This document shows, in pieces, positions 1-9,609 of a stretch of DNA of 64,000 bases. Source of the DNA: Bacteroides nordii WAL 11050 = JCM 12987 (GTDB lineage: Bacteria; Bacteroidota; Bacteroidia; Bacteroidales; Bacteroidaceae); NCBI GenBank assembly GCA_000613465.1, contig BAJA01000002.1:1-64000 (forward strand). The letters run 5' to 3'. Below the pieces are notes generated by a model that saw only the letters and a list, made by a program, of their open reading frames with translations, ran no database searches and was not told the origin of the DNA. Numbering within the stretch: position 1 is the stretch's first letter; every line of letters begins with the position of its first letter. A program made the position numbers and the translations under genes.

Positions 1-151
1 ATTGAAACACTTTTCTATTTAAAATAAGATTTTAATAATCAAAATATATATACGTATCATGTAATCTCTTCTTTTTATCGTTGATTCATTGTTCAAATCG
101 TAACTTTTAACAATCTTTGCAAAGTAAAAAAATCATTTAAAATTCAAGTTT

Positions 152-495
152 ATGACAAACAACGATCAAAAAAAACAGATTTTAACGGTTCTATAAAAAT
201 AGAACTCAGCAACGGAGAAACAATAGAAGGTATTATTAATGTGCAGCGCATTGACAAACAAGAAATTGACCACAGAATAGTAATCAGACATCACAAAGGA
301 TCTTTAATAAAAGCATTAGCTATTTCGCTTTCCTCAGAAGAAAAACCAACAGTCAGTGTAGCAGAAATTGCCAAAGAGATCAATACTTTATTTCGATTTG
401 AATACAAAAAACAAGGAATATATAAAGAGGTTGAATTCAAAACATTAACAACTGAAATTAGCAGAACGATCGCATCCCGTAAAAAGCAGATATAA
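152..495 (+). CDS. Small hypothetical protein, reading frame broken at an A8 run
   Basis: The frame open from the GTG at 241 continues upstream without a stop to about 172, where it meets a run of eight A (168-175). An ATG at 152 opens a short frame (MTNNDQKK) that would join it exactly if the run held nine A. The joined product would be about 114 aa, starting MTNNDQKKTDFNGSIKIEL. It is Lys/Ile/Glu-rich and has no signal peptide or membrane segment. I do not recognise the family. As the sequence stands, only the 84-aa GTG-initiated part (241-495) is intact. An intrinsic terminator follows directly. The frameshift is of the same single-base homopolymer type seen in conserved genes elsewhere in the window, so it is probably sequence error. 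Confidence 0.55.
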
Positions 496-516
496 GCTTC
501 AAAAAGTAGATGCAAT

Positions 517-545
517 AAAAAATCCGCCATTTGAGCGGATTTTTA
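517..545 (+). terminator. Intrinsic terminator after the first small gene
   Basis: An inverted repeat AATCCGC / GCGGATT separates an A-run from a T-run (ATTTTTAC). It sits 22 bases after the stop of the small hypothetical gene and is symmetrical enough to act on either strand. Confidence 0.75.
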
Positions 546-632
546 CATTTATTCTACGATTAGTTCCATCCGAATATTATCCCGACCTTGCCGCCGTTAT
601 CGGAAAAATATAAACTCATAAAACAAAATGAA

Positions 633-980
633 ATGAAAAAAAGAAAATTGGAACCTATTATGGAGAATGTAAAAAGGAGATGGACAAGACAAATCGTACA
701 AGAGAAAGGGTATACACAAACCACTGCTGTATGGATGGCAGAACGTATTGAGGCACTGATAGACTGGATGCAGCACGGATATGCGGTGATTGCCTACCGC
801 AGGGCTATTGATGGAGAGTTTCAGTTTGTAAAGGCGACACTGATTTATTACAGATACGACTTCAAACGGGAGTACGAAGCAAGCAAAGTACAGGAAGCTG
901 TGATGTACTGGGATGTAGAGGAAGCAATGTGGAAACGCTTCCGCCTGGAGAACTTTCTGGAATGGAAAAAGTGTATTTAA
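633..980 (+). CDS. SH3-like beta-barrel protein (DUF2693/WYL_2-like)
   Basis: A 115-aa basic, soluble protein from ATG 633. An in-frame TTG at 588 would add 15 residues, and an ATG at 660 is another candidate; I chose 633 as the first ATG. The C-terminal half (ALIDWMQHGYAVIAYRRAID and the following strand-rich stretch) resembles the Sm/SH3-like beta-barrel proteins annotated as DUF2693/WYL_2 in Bacteroides. Those are small proteins of unknown function often near DUF4373 genes, as here. The family match is by eye. No membrane segment or catalytic motif is visible. It is probably accessory or phage-derived cargo rather than housekeeping. Confidence 0.6.
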   Translation: MKKRKLEPIMENVKRRWTRQIVQEKGYTQTTAVWMAERIEALIDWMQHGYAVIAYRRAIDGEFQFVKATLIYYRYDFKREYEASKVQEAVMYWDVEEAMWKRFRLENFLEWKKCI

Positions 981-1074
981 TTGAAAATTGAAAGTTGAAA
1001 ATTGAAAATTGCTGTTCAGCATGATAGCGCAGCCAATTTTCAACTTTCAACTTTCAATTTTCAACTTTCAATTA
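981..1074. repeat. TTGAAAATTGAAAG-type inverted repeat
   Basis: Iterated TTGAAAATTG/TTGAAAGTTG units (981-1011) are followed after a short loop by the complementary units CAATTTTCAACTTTCAA (1034-1074). Together they can form a long imperfect hairpin filling the gap between two genes and ending about 8 bases before the ATG at 1082. The same unit recurs at 19291-19368. Confidence 0.8.
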
Positions 1075-1081
1075 AACAAAT

Positions 1082-1876
1082 ATGGCAACAGAATTTAATG
1101 GAATCGTTTACTTCCCTACAAAAGCAACCTTCTTTGAAGGAGCAGTGTCCGAATCGTTAGAGGCGAAATATGGTATCAAAGGACCTTATCTGGTAATAAA
1201 AATACTTTGCAAGATATATAAAGAGGGGTATTACATACAATGGGATGAGGAACAATGTGAGATATTTGCCTATAAGCTGGGAAGGGAATATACGAAAGAA
1301 GAAGTAGACAGTATAATCGGTATACTAATTGAAAAAGGATTTTTTGATAAGAACAGCTATGAGGAGCATCGTATACTGACCTCGGTGGATATTCAGCGGG
1401 TATGGTTAGAGGCTACCAGCCGGAGAAAGAGGGATTTAACTAAATTACCCTATCTGCTAGAAGAGGTGAAATGTAAGGAGGAAGAGATAAAATGTAAGCA
1501 GAAAGAGAGTACGAACTCAGAAAATGCGAACATTTTTCCCGTTCAGATGGAGTTGAGTCTGGAAAATGCAGACATTTTCAGACAAAGTAAAGTAAAAGAA
1601 AGTAAAGTAGAAGAAAAGAAGAAGAAGGAGGAGGAGGATTCTATTTTGCCTCCACCTCCGGAATATGCGCTCAACAAAAAGACGCACAATTATGACGGCT
1701 TGCTACTGGCATTGGATCGGATTAAGGTGACGGACACCGGAGACATAAAGGCCATTCTACGAATGTCGAACTATGGGGAGATCGGTACTCCGGTGTGGAA
1801 GGTGCTGGCACAGACCTCGTGGGCTAAGATAGGGATGCCGGGAAAATATCTCATAAAGATACTCAGAAGTAGCTGA
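1082..1876 (+). CDS. DUF4373 (Lin1244/Lin1753-like) domain protein
   Basis: A 264-aa protein starting MATEFNGIVYFPTKATFFEG. Residues about 5-110 match the DUF4373 / Lin1244-like N-terminal domain. This is a winged-helix-like module found in Bacteroides and Firmicutes phage or plasmid replication-type proteins, recognised here from its tryptophan- and acidic-rich pattern around YKEGYYIQWDEEQCEIFAYK. A charged Lys/Glu linker (about 130-195, including KKKEEEDSILPPPPEYA) leads to a conserved C-terminal tail about 60 residues long. There is no signal peptide. The neighbouring SH3-like gene and the hairpins on both sides suggest an accessory cassette. The exact function is unknown; DNA binding is only an inference from the domain type. 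Confidence 0.65.
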   Translation: MATEFNGIVYFPTKATFFEGAVSESLEAKYGIKGPYLVIKILCKIYKEGYYIQWDEEQCEIFAYKLGREYTKEEVDSIIGILIEKGFFDKNSYEEHRILTSVDIQRVWLEATSRRKRDLTKLPYLLEEVKCKEEEIKCKQKESTNSENANIFPVQMELSLENADIFRQSKVKESKVEEKKKKEEEDSILPPPPEYALNKKTHNYDGLLLALDRIKVTDTGDIKAILRMSNYGEIGTPVWKVLAQTSWAKIGMPGKYLIKILRSS

Positions 1877-1893
1877 TAATCAAGGCTTATAAC

Positions 1894-1972
1894 ATTGTAC
1901 ATTTTTGCTTGACAAGATTGTACACCTTTGTGGTACAAGGTTGTACAATCTTGTCAAGCAAAAATGTACAAT
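1894..1972. repeat. Perfect 31-bp inverted repeat (TGTACA family)
   Basis: Arms 1894-1924 and 1942-1972 are exact reverse complements (ATTGTACATTTTTGCTTGAC... and its mate). The loop is itself nearly palindromic (ACCTT...AAGGT), so the whole 79 bp could fold into one long hairpin. It lies just after the DUF4373 stop and may act as a terminator. A related TGTACA-rich element lies at 50781-50870. Confidence 0.85.
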
Positions 1973-1997
1973 CTAATCTATTTCAATTTTTATTTCC

Positions 1998-2088
1998 TAT
2001 CTTTGCTAAAAAAGCGAAGATAAGCTGCACCTTGGCATAAAAAATGAACGAGTTCATTTTATTCTACTCTCGGTTTGCATTATCTTTG
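1998..2088 (+). promoter_or_regulatory. Repeated promoter element, copy A, upstream of DUF4105 gene
   Basis: A 91-bp segment that begins and ends with TATCTTTG, the Bacteroides -7 consensus TAnnTTTG. It contains the 20-bp palindrome AAAATGAAC-GA-GTTCATTTT (2041-2060) at the position expected for the -33 box relative to the second TATCTTTG (2081-2088). A copy differing at about nine positions lies upstream of rnz (23967-24056, minus strand). The arrangement suggests a regulated promoter whose operator covers the -33 region. Confidence 0.75.
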
Positions 2089-2127
2089 CAAAAAAAAAAT
2101 AGAGGTATCAGTCTTACAATCCTCATG

Positions 2128-3333
2128 ATGAAAAAAATAAAAATAATATTGATATTGTTCTTTCTGTGCCTGGCTACAAATGGCAAAGGAACACCGGATA
2201 ATAACGCGGATTCCATTCGTCTTAGTTTGCTGACATGTGCTCCCGGAGAAGAGATCTATTCTTACTTCGGACATACTGCCATCCGCTATGAAGAGCCATC
2301 CAAAGGCATTGATTGGGTATTCAATTACGGAATATTCAACTTCGGCGCACCCAATTTTATTTTTCGTTTTGCACTGGGACAGACAGATTACATTCTCGGA
2401 GGAATGAATTATGACCGGTTCGCAGCCGAATATATCTTCGATGAACGTAGTGTATGGCAACAAACACTCAACCTGACTCCGGAAGAAAAACAAAAACTCC
2501 TTGCGCTACTGATAGAAAACAGCCGACCGGAAAACCGGGTGTACCGGTATAACTTTTTCTACGATAACTGTGCTACCCGCCCACGGGATAAAATAGAAGA
2601 AAGTATACAGGGAAAAGTGATTTACAACTATCCGGAGAAAGACGGCACGAAATCATTCCGCGACATTGTACACCAATATACCAACGGGCATCCATGGGCA
2701 CAATTCGGTATTGACTTTTGCATCGGAAGCGAAGCAGACCGCCCCATAACAAGCCGACAGATGGTATTTGCTCCGTTTTATCTGAAAAATGCACTTGCAA
2801 CAGCAAAAATCACGAATAATGGGAACGAAAGGCCACTGGTGGCAGATACAGAACTAATTATCAATTGTGAAGACGAAAATTCATCACCTGCCCCAATAAG
2901 TATCGCGGATATATTTACCCCAATGAGATCGGCGCTGCTTTTGTTTATTATTGTAGCAGGTACCAGTATCTATGGTATCCGAAAGAAAAGAGGACTTTGG
3001 GGAATTGATCTCATATTGTTTGGCATAGCAGGCATTGCCGGTTGTATTATTGCATTCCTCGCTCTGTTTTCAGAACATCCTGCTGTCAGTTCCAATTACC
3101 TGCTTTTTGTATTCCATCCGGGAGAGCTTATCTTTCTGCCAATCATTGTAAATGCTGCCAGAAAAGGACGAAAATGTTGGTACCATATGCTAAACTGCAT
3201 TGTTTTAACACTTTTTATACTGCTTTTTCCGGTAATACCGCAAAGAATTGATTTAGCTGTCGTACCTTTGGCACTCAGTTTGTTGATACGTTCAGCAAGC
3301 AATCTTATTTTGACTTATAAAAAAACGAAATGA
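2128..3333 (+). CDS. DUF4105 / Lnb-like N-terminal periplasmic domain membrane protein
   Basis: About 401 aa from ATG 2128 (another ATG at 2125). The frame is open from 2044, but that part overlaps the promoter element, and the MKKIKIILILFFLCL signal segment argues for the later start. The periplasmic domain (about residues 25-260) carries DUF4105 hallmarks: SLLTCAPGEEIYSYFGHTAI, FNYGIFNF and YRYNFFYDNCATRPRD. Conserved His and Cys residues there fit a papain-like Cys peptidase fold (inference). The C-terminal third has about four hydrophobic helices. The family includes Lnb-type lipoprotein-modifying proteins, but the substrate here is unknown. The stop overlaps the next ATG (ATGA, 3330-3333), so the two genes are probably translationally coupled. 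Confidence 0.75.
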   Translation: MKKIKIILILFFLCLATNGKGTPDNNADSIRLSLLTCAPGEEIYSYFGHTAIRYEEPSKGIDWVFNYGIFNFGAPNFIFRFALGQTDYILGGMNYDRFAAEYIFDERSVWQQTLNLTPEEKQKLLALLIENSRPENRVYRYNFFYDNCATRPRDKIEESIQGKVIYNYPEKDGTKSFRDIVHQYTNGHPWAQFGIDFCIGSEADRPITSRQMVFAPFYLKNALATAKITNNGNERPLVADTELIINCEDENSSPAPISIADIFTPMRSALLLFIIVAGTSIYGIRKKRGLWGIDLILFGIAGIAGCIIAFLALFSEHPAVSSNYLLFVFHPGELIFLPIIVNAARKGRKCWYHMLNCIVLTLFILLFPVIPQRIDLAVVPLALSLLIRSASNLILTYKKTK

Positions 3334-4902
3334 AAGGATTACTGACTTCCATACTTACTGTACTTACCATTACCGGGCTACAGGCTCAACCGCTACCTGC
3401 TACTCCAAAACTGGTGGTAGGCCTGACCATTGATCAGTTGCGTACAGACTATTTGGAAGCTTTCTCCTCCCTATATGGCGAAAAAGGATTCAAAAGACTC
3501 TGGAAAGAAGGAAAAGTATTTCGTAATGCGGAATATAACTTCAGCAAAGTAGACCGCGCCTCGCTATAGCTGCCATTTATACCGGAACAACGCCTTCTAT
3601 GAACGGAATTACCGCCAATCAATGGTTGGATATTTCGACACTACGCCCTATTAACTGTGTGGACGATCCGGCATTTATGGGAAACTATACAGACGAGAGC
3701 AGTTCTCCCGCCCTATTGCTCACTTCCACTATCGCCGATGAACTTAAAATAGCTACACGCAACAAAGGCTGGTATACGCTATTGCCCCTTTCCGTGATGC
3801 TGCCATATTTGCAGCAGGACATACCGGAAACGGTGCTTTCTGGCTGAATACCAATACCGGAAAATGGTGTAGTACCACTTATTATACAGAATTTCCCTGG
3901 TGGGTTAGCCAATATAATGATCGTCAGGCTGTTGATTTCCGTATCGGAGATATGACATGGACACCGGTTCATCCCATGGAGAAATATATTTACCTGCCGG
4001 AATGGAGAGATACTCCTTTCAAATATAAATTTGATGATGACCGGAGAAATAAGTTCCGCAGACTGATAGCCAGTCCGTTCGTTAATGACGAGGTAAATTT
4101 ACTGACCGAAGAGTTACTGGATAAGAGTAACATAGGAAAAGATGAAGTACCGGACATGCTTTCGCTGATGTATTACGCCGGCAATTATGCCCATAAAACC
4201 TCACAGGAGTGTGCTATGGAATTGCAGGATACATACGTAAGACTGGACCGCAGTATTGCTCACCTGCTAGATGTGATCGACAAAAAAATAGGACTTCAAA
4301 ATGTACTTTTCTGCATTACTTCTACCGGATACGTAGACACAGAATCGGCCGATCACGGACTTTACCGCATTCCCGGAGGAGAATTCCACCTGAATCGTTG
4401 CGCAGCTCTGCTGAATATGTTTTTGATGGCTACTTACGGTGAAGGACAATATGTAGAAGCTTATTATGACCAGCAAATATATCTCAACCACAAGCTGATA
4501 GAGAAAAAGCAACTCGATCTTTCTGAAATACAGAATAAAGCAGCCGACTTCCTGATGCAATTTAGTGGCGTAAACGAAGCATATTCGGCACAACGCCTGC
4601 TGTTAGGCTCATGGACACCGGAAATAGACCTGATACGCAACGGATTTCACCGCAAACGTTCGGGAGACTTGCTCATTGAAGTGCTGCCGGGATGGACAAT
4701 TGTCAATGAATCCAATCCGACGGAAAACAGAATAATTCGTAGCGCGCATATCCCGGTACCACTTGTGTTTTTTGGAAACTCGGTAAAACCGGAGATAATA
4801 AACACACCTGTAAGTGTGGGCCATATCGCCCCAACACTGGCTCATACCATGAGGATACGGGCTCCCAATGCCTGCTCTTCAACACCACTTACCATACGGT
4901 AA
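3330..4902 (+). CDS. Alkaline phosphatase superfamily protein (PafA-like), two frameshifts
   Basis: Three consecutive open frames give one protein of about 524 aa once two single-base losses are corrected: one at about 3563 (tcg|ct, restoring DRASAIAAIYTGTTP) and one at 3771 (tgg|tat, restoring WVYAIAPFRDAAIFAAGHTG). It has a signal peptide (MKGLLTSILTVLTITGLQAQ), the N-terminal metal-ligand region LTIDQLRTDYL, YTGTTPSMNGI, and a late ADHG motif. This matches periplasmic PafA-like phosphatases of Bacteroidetes. The nucleophile region, usually T/S before PNH or APGH, reads VDRASA here, so catalysis may be altered. It overlaps the DUF4105 stop by four bases and is followed by secA. The frameshifts look like sequence errors. 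Confidence 0.75.
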
Positions 4903-4951
4903 AAACACACTTTTTTCAACTTAAGTAAATAATAATAAATATAATACACAA

Positions 4952-7900
4952 ATGGGATTTAATGAATTTTTGAGCTCGATTTTCGGAAACAAATCCACAC
5001 GAGACATGAAAGAAATTCAACCTTGGGTAGACAAAATCAAAGCCGCTTACCCTGAGGTTGAAAAATTGGATAATGATGGACTTCGTGCCAAAACACAAGA
5101 ACTGAAACAATACATCTACAACTCTGCTACCCAGGAACGTGCCAAAGTGGAAGAACTGAAAGCAAGTATTGAATCAATAGAACTGGAAGATCGCGAAGAG
5201 GTATTTGCTCAGATTGATAAACTCGAAAAAGAAATACTCGAAATATACGAAAAAGCACTGGAAGAAGTACTCCCGGTAGCTTTCTCTATCGTAAAAGACA
5301 CAGCCAGACGTTTCACCGAAAACGAAGAAATTGTGGTAACTGCCACAGATTTTGACCGTACACTGGCTGCAACCAAAGATTTCGTACGCATCGAAGGTGA
5401 CAAAGCGATCTATCAGAATCACTGGAATGCCGGTGGGAATGATACGATATGGAATATGATCCATTATGATGTACAGCTTTTTGGTGGTGTAGTACTTCAT
5501 AAAGGAAAAATTGCCGAAATGGCAACAGGTGAAGGTAAAACCCTGGTGGCTACCCTGCCTGTATTCCTCAATGCACTGACAGGCAACGGTGTACATGTAG
5601 TAACAGTGAATGACTATCTGGCAAAACGTGACTCCGAATGGATGGGACCGCTTTATATGTTCCATGGATTAAGCGTTGATTGTATCGACCGTCATCAACC
5701 AAACTCAGATGCACGCCGTCAGGCTTATCTGGCTGATATCACTTTCGGTACAAATAATGAATTTGGTTTCGACTACCTGCGCGACAATATGGCTATCAGT
5801 CCCAAAGACCTTGTACAACGCCAACACAACTATGCTATTGTCGATGAGGTAGACTCGGTATTGATTGATGATGCGCGTACTCCGTTGATTATCTCTGGTC
5901 CTGTTCCTAAAGGCGAAGACCAACTTTTCGAATCTCTTTGCCCACTGGTAGAACGTCTTGTAGAAGCCCAGAAAGTACTGGCAACCAAATACCTGACAGA
6001 TGCAAAGAAATTAATCGCATCAGACGATAAGAAAGAGGTAGAAGAAGGGTTCCTCGCTCTCTTCCGTAGTCATAAGGCATTGCCTAAAAACAAAGCATTG
6101 ATCAAGTTCCTGAGTGAACAGGGTATCAAAGCCGGTATGCTGAAAACAGAAGAGATCTATATGGAACAGAACAATAAACGTATGCATGAGGCTACTGACC
6201 CACTGTATTTCGTTATTGATGAAAAGATGAACAGCGTAGACCTGACGGACAAAGGTGTTGACCTGATCACGGGTAATTCTGACGATCCGACTCTGTTTGT
6301 ATTGCCGGATATCGCAGCACAGCTCTCTGAACTGGAAAATGAGAAGGATCTGAGCGACGAGCAAAAATTGGAAAAGAAAGATGCCCTGATGACTAACTAC
6401 GCCATCAAATCGGAACGTGTACACACCATCAATCAGCTGCTGAAAGCATATACCATGTTTGAGAAAGACGACGAATACGTTGTAATTGACGGACAGGTGA
6501 AGATTGTTGACGAACAGACGGGCCGTATCATGGAAGGCCGCCGTTATTCAGACGGACTCCACCAGGCAATCGAAGCTAAAGAGCGTGTTAAGGTAGAAGC
6601 TGCCACACAAACTTTTGCTACTATCACATTGCAGAACTACTTCCGTATGTATCACAAGCTATCGGGTATGACCGGTACTGCCGAAACAGAAGCAGGTGAA
6701 CTTTGGGACATCTACAAACTCGATGTAGTAGTAATCCCCACCAACCGTCCTATTGCCCGTAAAGATATGAACGACCGCGTTTATAAAACAAAACGTGAAA
6801 AGTATAAAGCCGTTATTGAGGAAATAGAACAACTGGTCAATGCCGGCCGCCCGGTACTGGTAGGTACTACTTCGGTAGAAATCTCCGAAATGCTGAGCAA
6901 GATGTTGACTATGCGTAAAATCGAACATAACGTATTGAATGCGAAGTTACACCAGCGGGAAGCTGACATTGTGGCAAAAGCCGGTTTGCAAGGTACAGTG
7001 ACTATTGCTACCAATATGGCAGGTCGTGGTACCGACATCAAACTGAGTCCGGAAGTTAAGGCTGCCGGCGGTTTGGCTATCATTGGTACGGAACGCCACG
7101 AATCCCGTCGTGTAGACCGCCAGTTGCGTGGTCGTGCCGGACGTCAGGGTGACCCGGGTTCTTCTGTATTCTTCGTTTCACTGGAAGACGATTTGATGCG
7201 TCTCTTCTCTTCCGACCGTATCGCCGGTGTTATGGATAGATTAGGATTCCAGGAAGGAGAAATGATCGAACATAAGATGATTTCAAATTCCATTGAACGT
7301 GCACAGAAGAAAGTGGAAGAAAACAATTTCGGTATCCGTAAACGTTTGCTGGAATATGATGACGTAATGAACAAGCAACGTACGGTTGTCTATACGAAAC
7401 GTCGCCATGCACTGATGGGCGAACGCATCGGTATGGACATTGTAAACATGATCTGGGACCGTTGTGCAGCCGCCATTGAAAACAATGCGGAATATGAAAA
7501 CTGTAAGTTCGACCTTCTTCAGACATTAGCTATGGATGCTCCTTTCACAGAAGAGGAATTCCGCAGTGAGAAGAAAGAAAAGCTGGCTGAAAGAACTTTT
7601 GATGAAGCAATGGCTAACTTCAAGCGTAAAAGTGAACGTCTGGCACAAATAGCAAATCCTGTAATCAAACAGGTATATGAGAATCAGGGACATATGTACG
7701 AAAACATTCTGATCCCTATCACGGACGGAAAACGTATGTACAACATCTCCTGTAATCTGAAAGCCGCTTACGAAAGTGAATCTAAAGAGGTAGTGAAATC
7801 ATTCGAGAAATCTATCCTGCTTCATGTAATTGACGAAGCATGGAAAGAAAATCTTCGTGAACTGGATGAATTGAAACATTCAGTACAAAATGCAAGCTAC

Positions 7901-8266
7901 GAACAGAAAGACCCGTTGTTGATCTATAAACTGGAATCAGTGAACTTGTTTGATACCATGGTAAACAAGATCAATAACCAGACCGTATCTATCCTGATGC
8001 GCGGACAAATCCCGGTACAGGAAGCTCCCGAACAGGCACAACGTGTAGAGGTGCGTGAAGCAGCTCCCGAACGGCGCCAGGATTTGAGTAAATATCGCGA
8101 ACAGAAACAAGACCTGAACGATCCGAATCAACAAGCTGCTGCACAGCAGGATACCCGCGAAGCTGTAAAACGCGAACCCGTACGTGCAGAAAAGACAGTA
8201 GGACGTAACGATCCGTGTCCTTGTGGTAGCGGTAAGAAATACAAAAACTGTCACGGAAGGGCGTAA
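4952..8266 (+). CDS. secA: Preprotein translocase ATPase SecA
   Basis: A full-length 1104-aa SecA, the cytoplasmic motor that drives secretory preproteins through SecYEG. The Walker A motif ([14 protein letters not shown]) is at about residues 190-203, the [16 protein letters not shown] motif at about 297-312, and the conserved GMTGTAETE and [12 protein letters not shown] motifs of the second nucleotide-binding fold follow. The C-terminus has a Gln/Glu/Arg-rich linker and the SEC-C zinc motif [17 protein letters not shown], which binds SecB and lipids. The length fits Bacteroides SecA, which has an insertion compared with E. coli (901 aa). The frame is intact throughout. The 49-bp gap after the phosphatase-like gene shows no clear promoter, so it may be co-transcribed. 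Confidence 0.97.
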   Translation: MGFNEFLSSIFGNKSTRDMKEIQPWVDKIKAAYPEVEKLDNDGLRAKTQELKQYIYNSATQERAKVEELKASIESIELEDREEVFAQIDKLEKEILEIYEKALEEVLPVAFSIVKDTARRFTENEEIVVTATDFDRTLAATKDFVRIEGDKAIYQNHWNAGGNDTIWNMIHYDVQLFGGVVLHKGKIAEMATGEGKTLVATLPVFLNALTGNGVHVVTVNDYLAKRDSEWMGPLYMFHGLSVDCIDRHQPNSDARRQAYLADITFGTNNEFGFDYLRDNMAISPKDLVQRQHNYAIVDEVDSVLIDDARTPLIISGPVPKGEDQLFESLCPLVERLVEAQKVLATKYLTDAKKLIASDDKKEVEEGFLALFRSHKALPKNKALIKFLSEQGIKAGMLKTEEIYMEQNNKRMHEATDPLYFVIDEKMNSVDLTDKGVDLITGNSDDPTLFVLPDIAAQLSELENEKDLSDEQKLEKKDALMTNYAIKSERVHTINQLLKAYTMFEKDDEYVVIDGQVKIVDEQTGRIMEGRRYSDGLHQAIEAKERVKVEAATQTFATITLQNYFRMYHKLSGMTGTAETEAGELWDIYKLDVVVIPTNRPIARKDMNDRVYKTKREKYKAVIEEIEQLVNAGRPVLVGTTSVEISEMLSKMLTMRKIEHNVLNAKLHQREADIVAKAGLQGTVTIATNMAGRGTDIKLSPEVKAAGGLAIIGTERHESRRVDRQLRGRAGRQGDPGSSVFFVSLEDDLMRLFSSDRIAGVMDRLGFQEGEMIEHKMISNSIERAQKKVEENNFGIRKRLLEYDDVMNKQRTVVYTKRRHALMGERIGMDIVNMIWDRCAAAIENNAEYENCKFDLLQTLAMDAPFTEEEFRSEKKEKLAERTFDEAMANFKRKSERLAQIANPVIKQVYENQGHMYENILIPITDGKRMYNISCNLKAAYESESKEVVKSFEKSILLHVIDEAWKENLRELDELKHSVQNASYEQKDPLLIYKLESVNLFDTMVNKINNQTVSILMRGQIPVQEAPEQAQRVEVREAAPERRQDLSKYREQKQDLNDPNQQAAAQQDTREAVKREPVRAEKTVGRNDPCPCGSGKKYKNCHGRA

Positions 8267-8267
8267 G

Positions 8268-8443
8268 AATCAGTAGTTAGAATTCAGTAGTTAGTAGTTA
8301 GAATCTATGCAGTATGGAAGCGTTGCCATGCCGAAAGGATTCTGACTACTAACTACTGACTACTAACTACTGACTACTAACTACTGACTACTAACTACTG
8401 ACTACTAACTACTGACTACTAACTACTGACTACTAACTACTGA
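8268..8443. repeat. Seven 14-bp tandem repeats with inverted copies upstream
   Basis: Seven direct copies of GACTACTAACTACT occupy 8344-8441 and stop about 7 bases before the ATG at 8449. Complementary units (AGTAGTTAG) lie at 8268-8303, and the loop between contains GAATCTATG...GGATTC. The block can fold into a large stem-loop. It may serve as the secA terminator and may also place structure over the next ribosome-binding region. The unit length is not a multiple of three, and the block is outside the coding frame. Confidence 0.85.
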
Positions 8444-8448
8444 ATATT

Positions 8449-9546
8449 ATGGCAAAATACTCATTCACGCTATTGTTACTCTTCTGTCTGGCATTCAGTT
8501 CATGCCAGACCATAGAGCAAATCCCTATCGAATATATGATGCCTGCGGAAATAAACTTTCCTCCCGAACTGCGCCGGGTCGCGATTGTCAATAATACCAG
8601 TAGCGTGCCTGACAATAAATGGATAGAATCGGACAGATCACGGAAAGACGATGAGATAGCCCGTGCCGTTGCTTACAACAATGGAGATGCCAAAATAGCA
8701 GCCGAATCATTGGCTGAAGCCATAGCAAACGAAAACTATTTTGATGAAGTTATCATTTGTGACTCTGCTCTGCGTGCCAATGACAAATTTGCGCGCGAAG
8801 AAACACTCACTCAGGAGGAAGTAAAGGAACTGACAGAAAATCTGGATGTTGACTTTCTGATCTCACTGGAAAATCTTCAGTTAAAAGCAACCAAAACCAT
8901 TCGTTATATTCCGGACTGGAGCTGTTATTATGGCAGTGTAGATGTAAAAGTGTACCCAACGCTTAGGATTTATATTCCCAAGCGTAAAAATCCCATGCTT
9001 ACCATCGCTCCTAATGACAGTATTTTCTGGGAAGAATTTGGTAACACAAGTTCATATGTACAGACACACCTCATCAAAGATTCTCAGATACAGCAAGAAG
9101 CCTCGGAGTTTGCCGGAACAATTCCTGTAAAACACCTCCTACCCTATTGGACATCGGCTACACGCAATCTCTACAACAATGGTTCCGTAAATATGCGTGA
9201 TGCTGCCGTATACGTCCGTGAAAACTCATGGGACAAAGCCTTCAAACTTTGGGAACAATCTTTCAATACTGCCAAAAGTGATAAAAAGAAAATGCAGTCT
9301 GCATACAATATTGCTGTTTACTACGAAATAAAAGACGAACTGGAACAGGCCGAAACATGGGCACTAAAAGCCCAGGAACTGGCTCATAAAATAGATAAAA
9401 TTGATCAGAGAAATAAGGACAACGTAGACATATCCGAAATACCGAATTACGTAATGACCAGTCTTTATGTGGTAGAGTTACAGAAACGGACAGCCGGATT
9501 GTCATCATTAAATATGCAAATGAACCGATTTAATGATGATTTTTAA
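8449..9546 (+). CDS. DUF6340-like TPR lipoprotein
   Basis: A 365-aa predicted lipoprotein. The signal ends in the lipobox FSSC, with the lipid-modified Cys at about residue 19, followed by QTIEQIPIEYMMPAEINFP. The N-terminal domain (about 30-190, RRVAIVNNTSS... and VDFLISLENLQLK) resembles DUF6340 proteins of Bacteroidales. The C-terminal part (about 255-320) is helical with a TPR-like pattern (WDKAFKLWEQSFN, AYNIAVYYEIKDELEQAETW). It probably sits on the inner face of the outer membrane. The function is unknown. The tandem repeat block reaches almost to its start codon. Confidence 0.65.
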   Translation: MAKYSFTLLLLFCLAFSSCQTIEQIPIEYMMPAEINFPPELRRVAIVNNTSSVPDNKWIESDRSRKDDEIARAVAYNNGDAKIAAESLAEAIANENYFDEVIICDSALRANDKFAREETLTQEEVKELTENLDVDFLISLENLQLKATKTIRYIPDWSCYYGSVDVKVYPTLRIYIPKRKNPMLTIAPNDSIFWEEFGNTSSYVQTHLIKDSQIQQEASEFAGTIPVKHLLPYWTSATRNLYNNGSVNMRDAAVYVRENSWDKAFKLWEQSFNTAKSDKKKMQSAYNIAVYYEIKDELEQAETWALKAQELAHKIDKIDQRNKDNVDISEIPNYVMTSLYVVELQKRTAGLSSLNMQMNRFNDDF

Positions 9547-9609
9547 TCAAAACATAGGCAGAATTGCATTTTTTTTATACCTTTGATCTAAATAAAAGGA
9601 GGAAAACCA

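Noticed and set aside
1..151. A promoter for the first small gene (CAATCTTTGC near 112-121)
   Set aside because: It lacks the TA of TAnnTTTG, and the start region is itself disrupted; not strong enough to list.
588..632. TTG start at 588 for the SH3-like gene
   Set aside because: The added 15 residues show no conservation-like features, and ATG 633 is available.
3330..4902. Calling the frameshifted genes pseudogenes
   Set aside because: Each repairs to a conserved reading with one base per break, and the set includes rpsA and ftsK, so real decay is unlikely.
8344..8441. Seven regular repeats considered as a CRISPR array
   Set aside because: The 14-bp units are contiguous with no spacers and no cas genes nearby.
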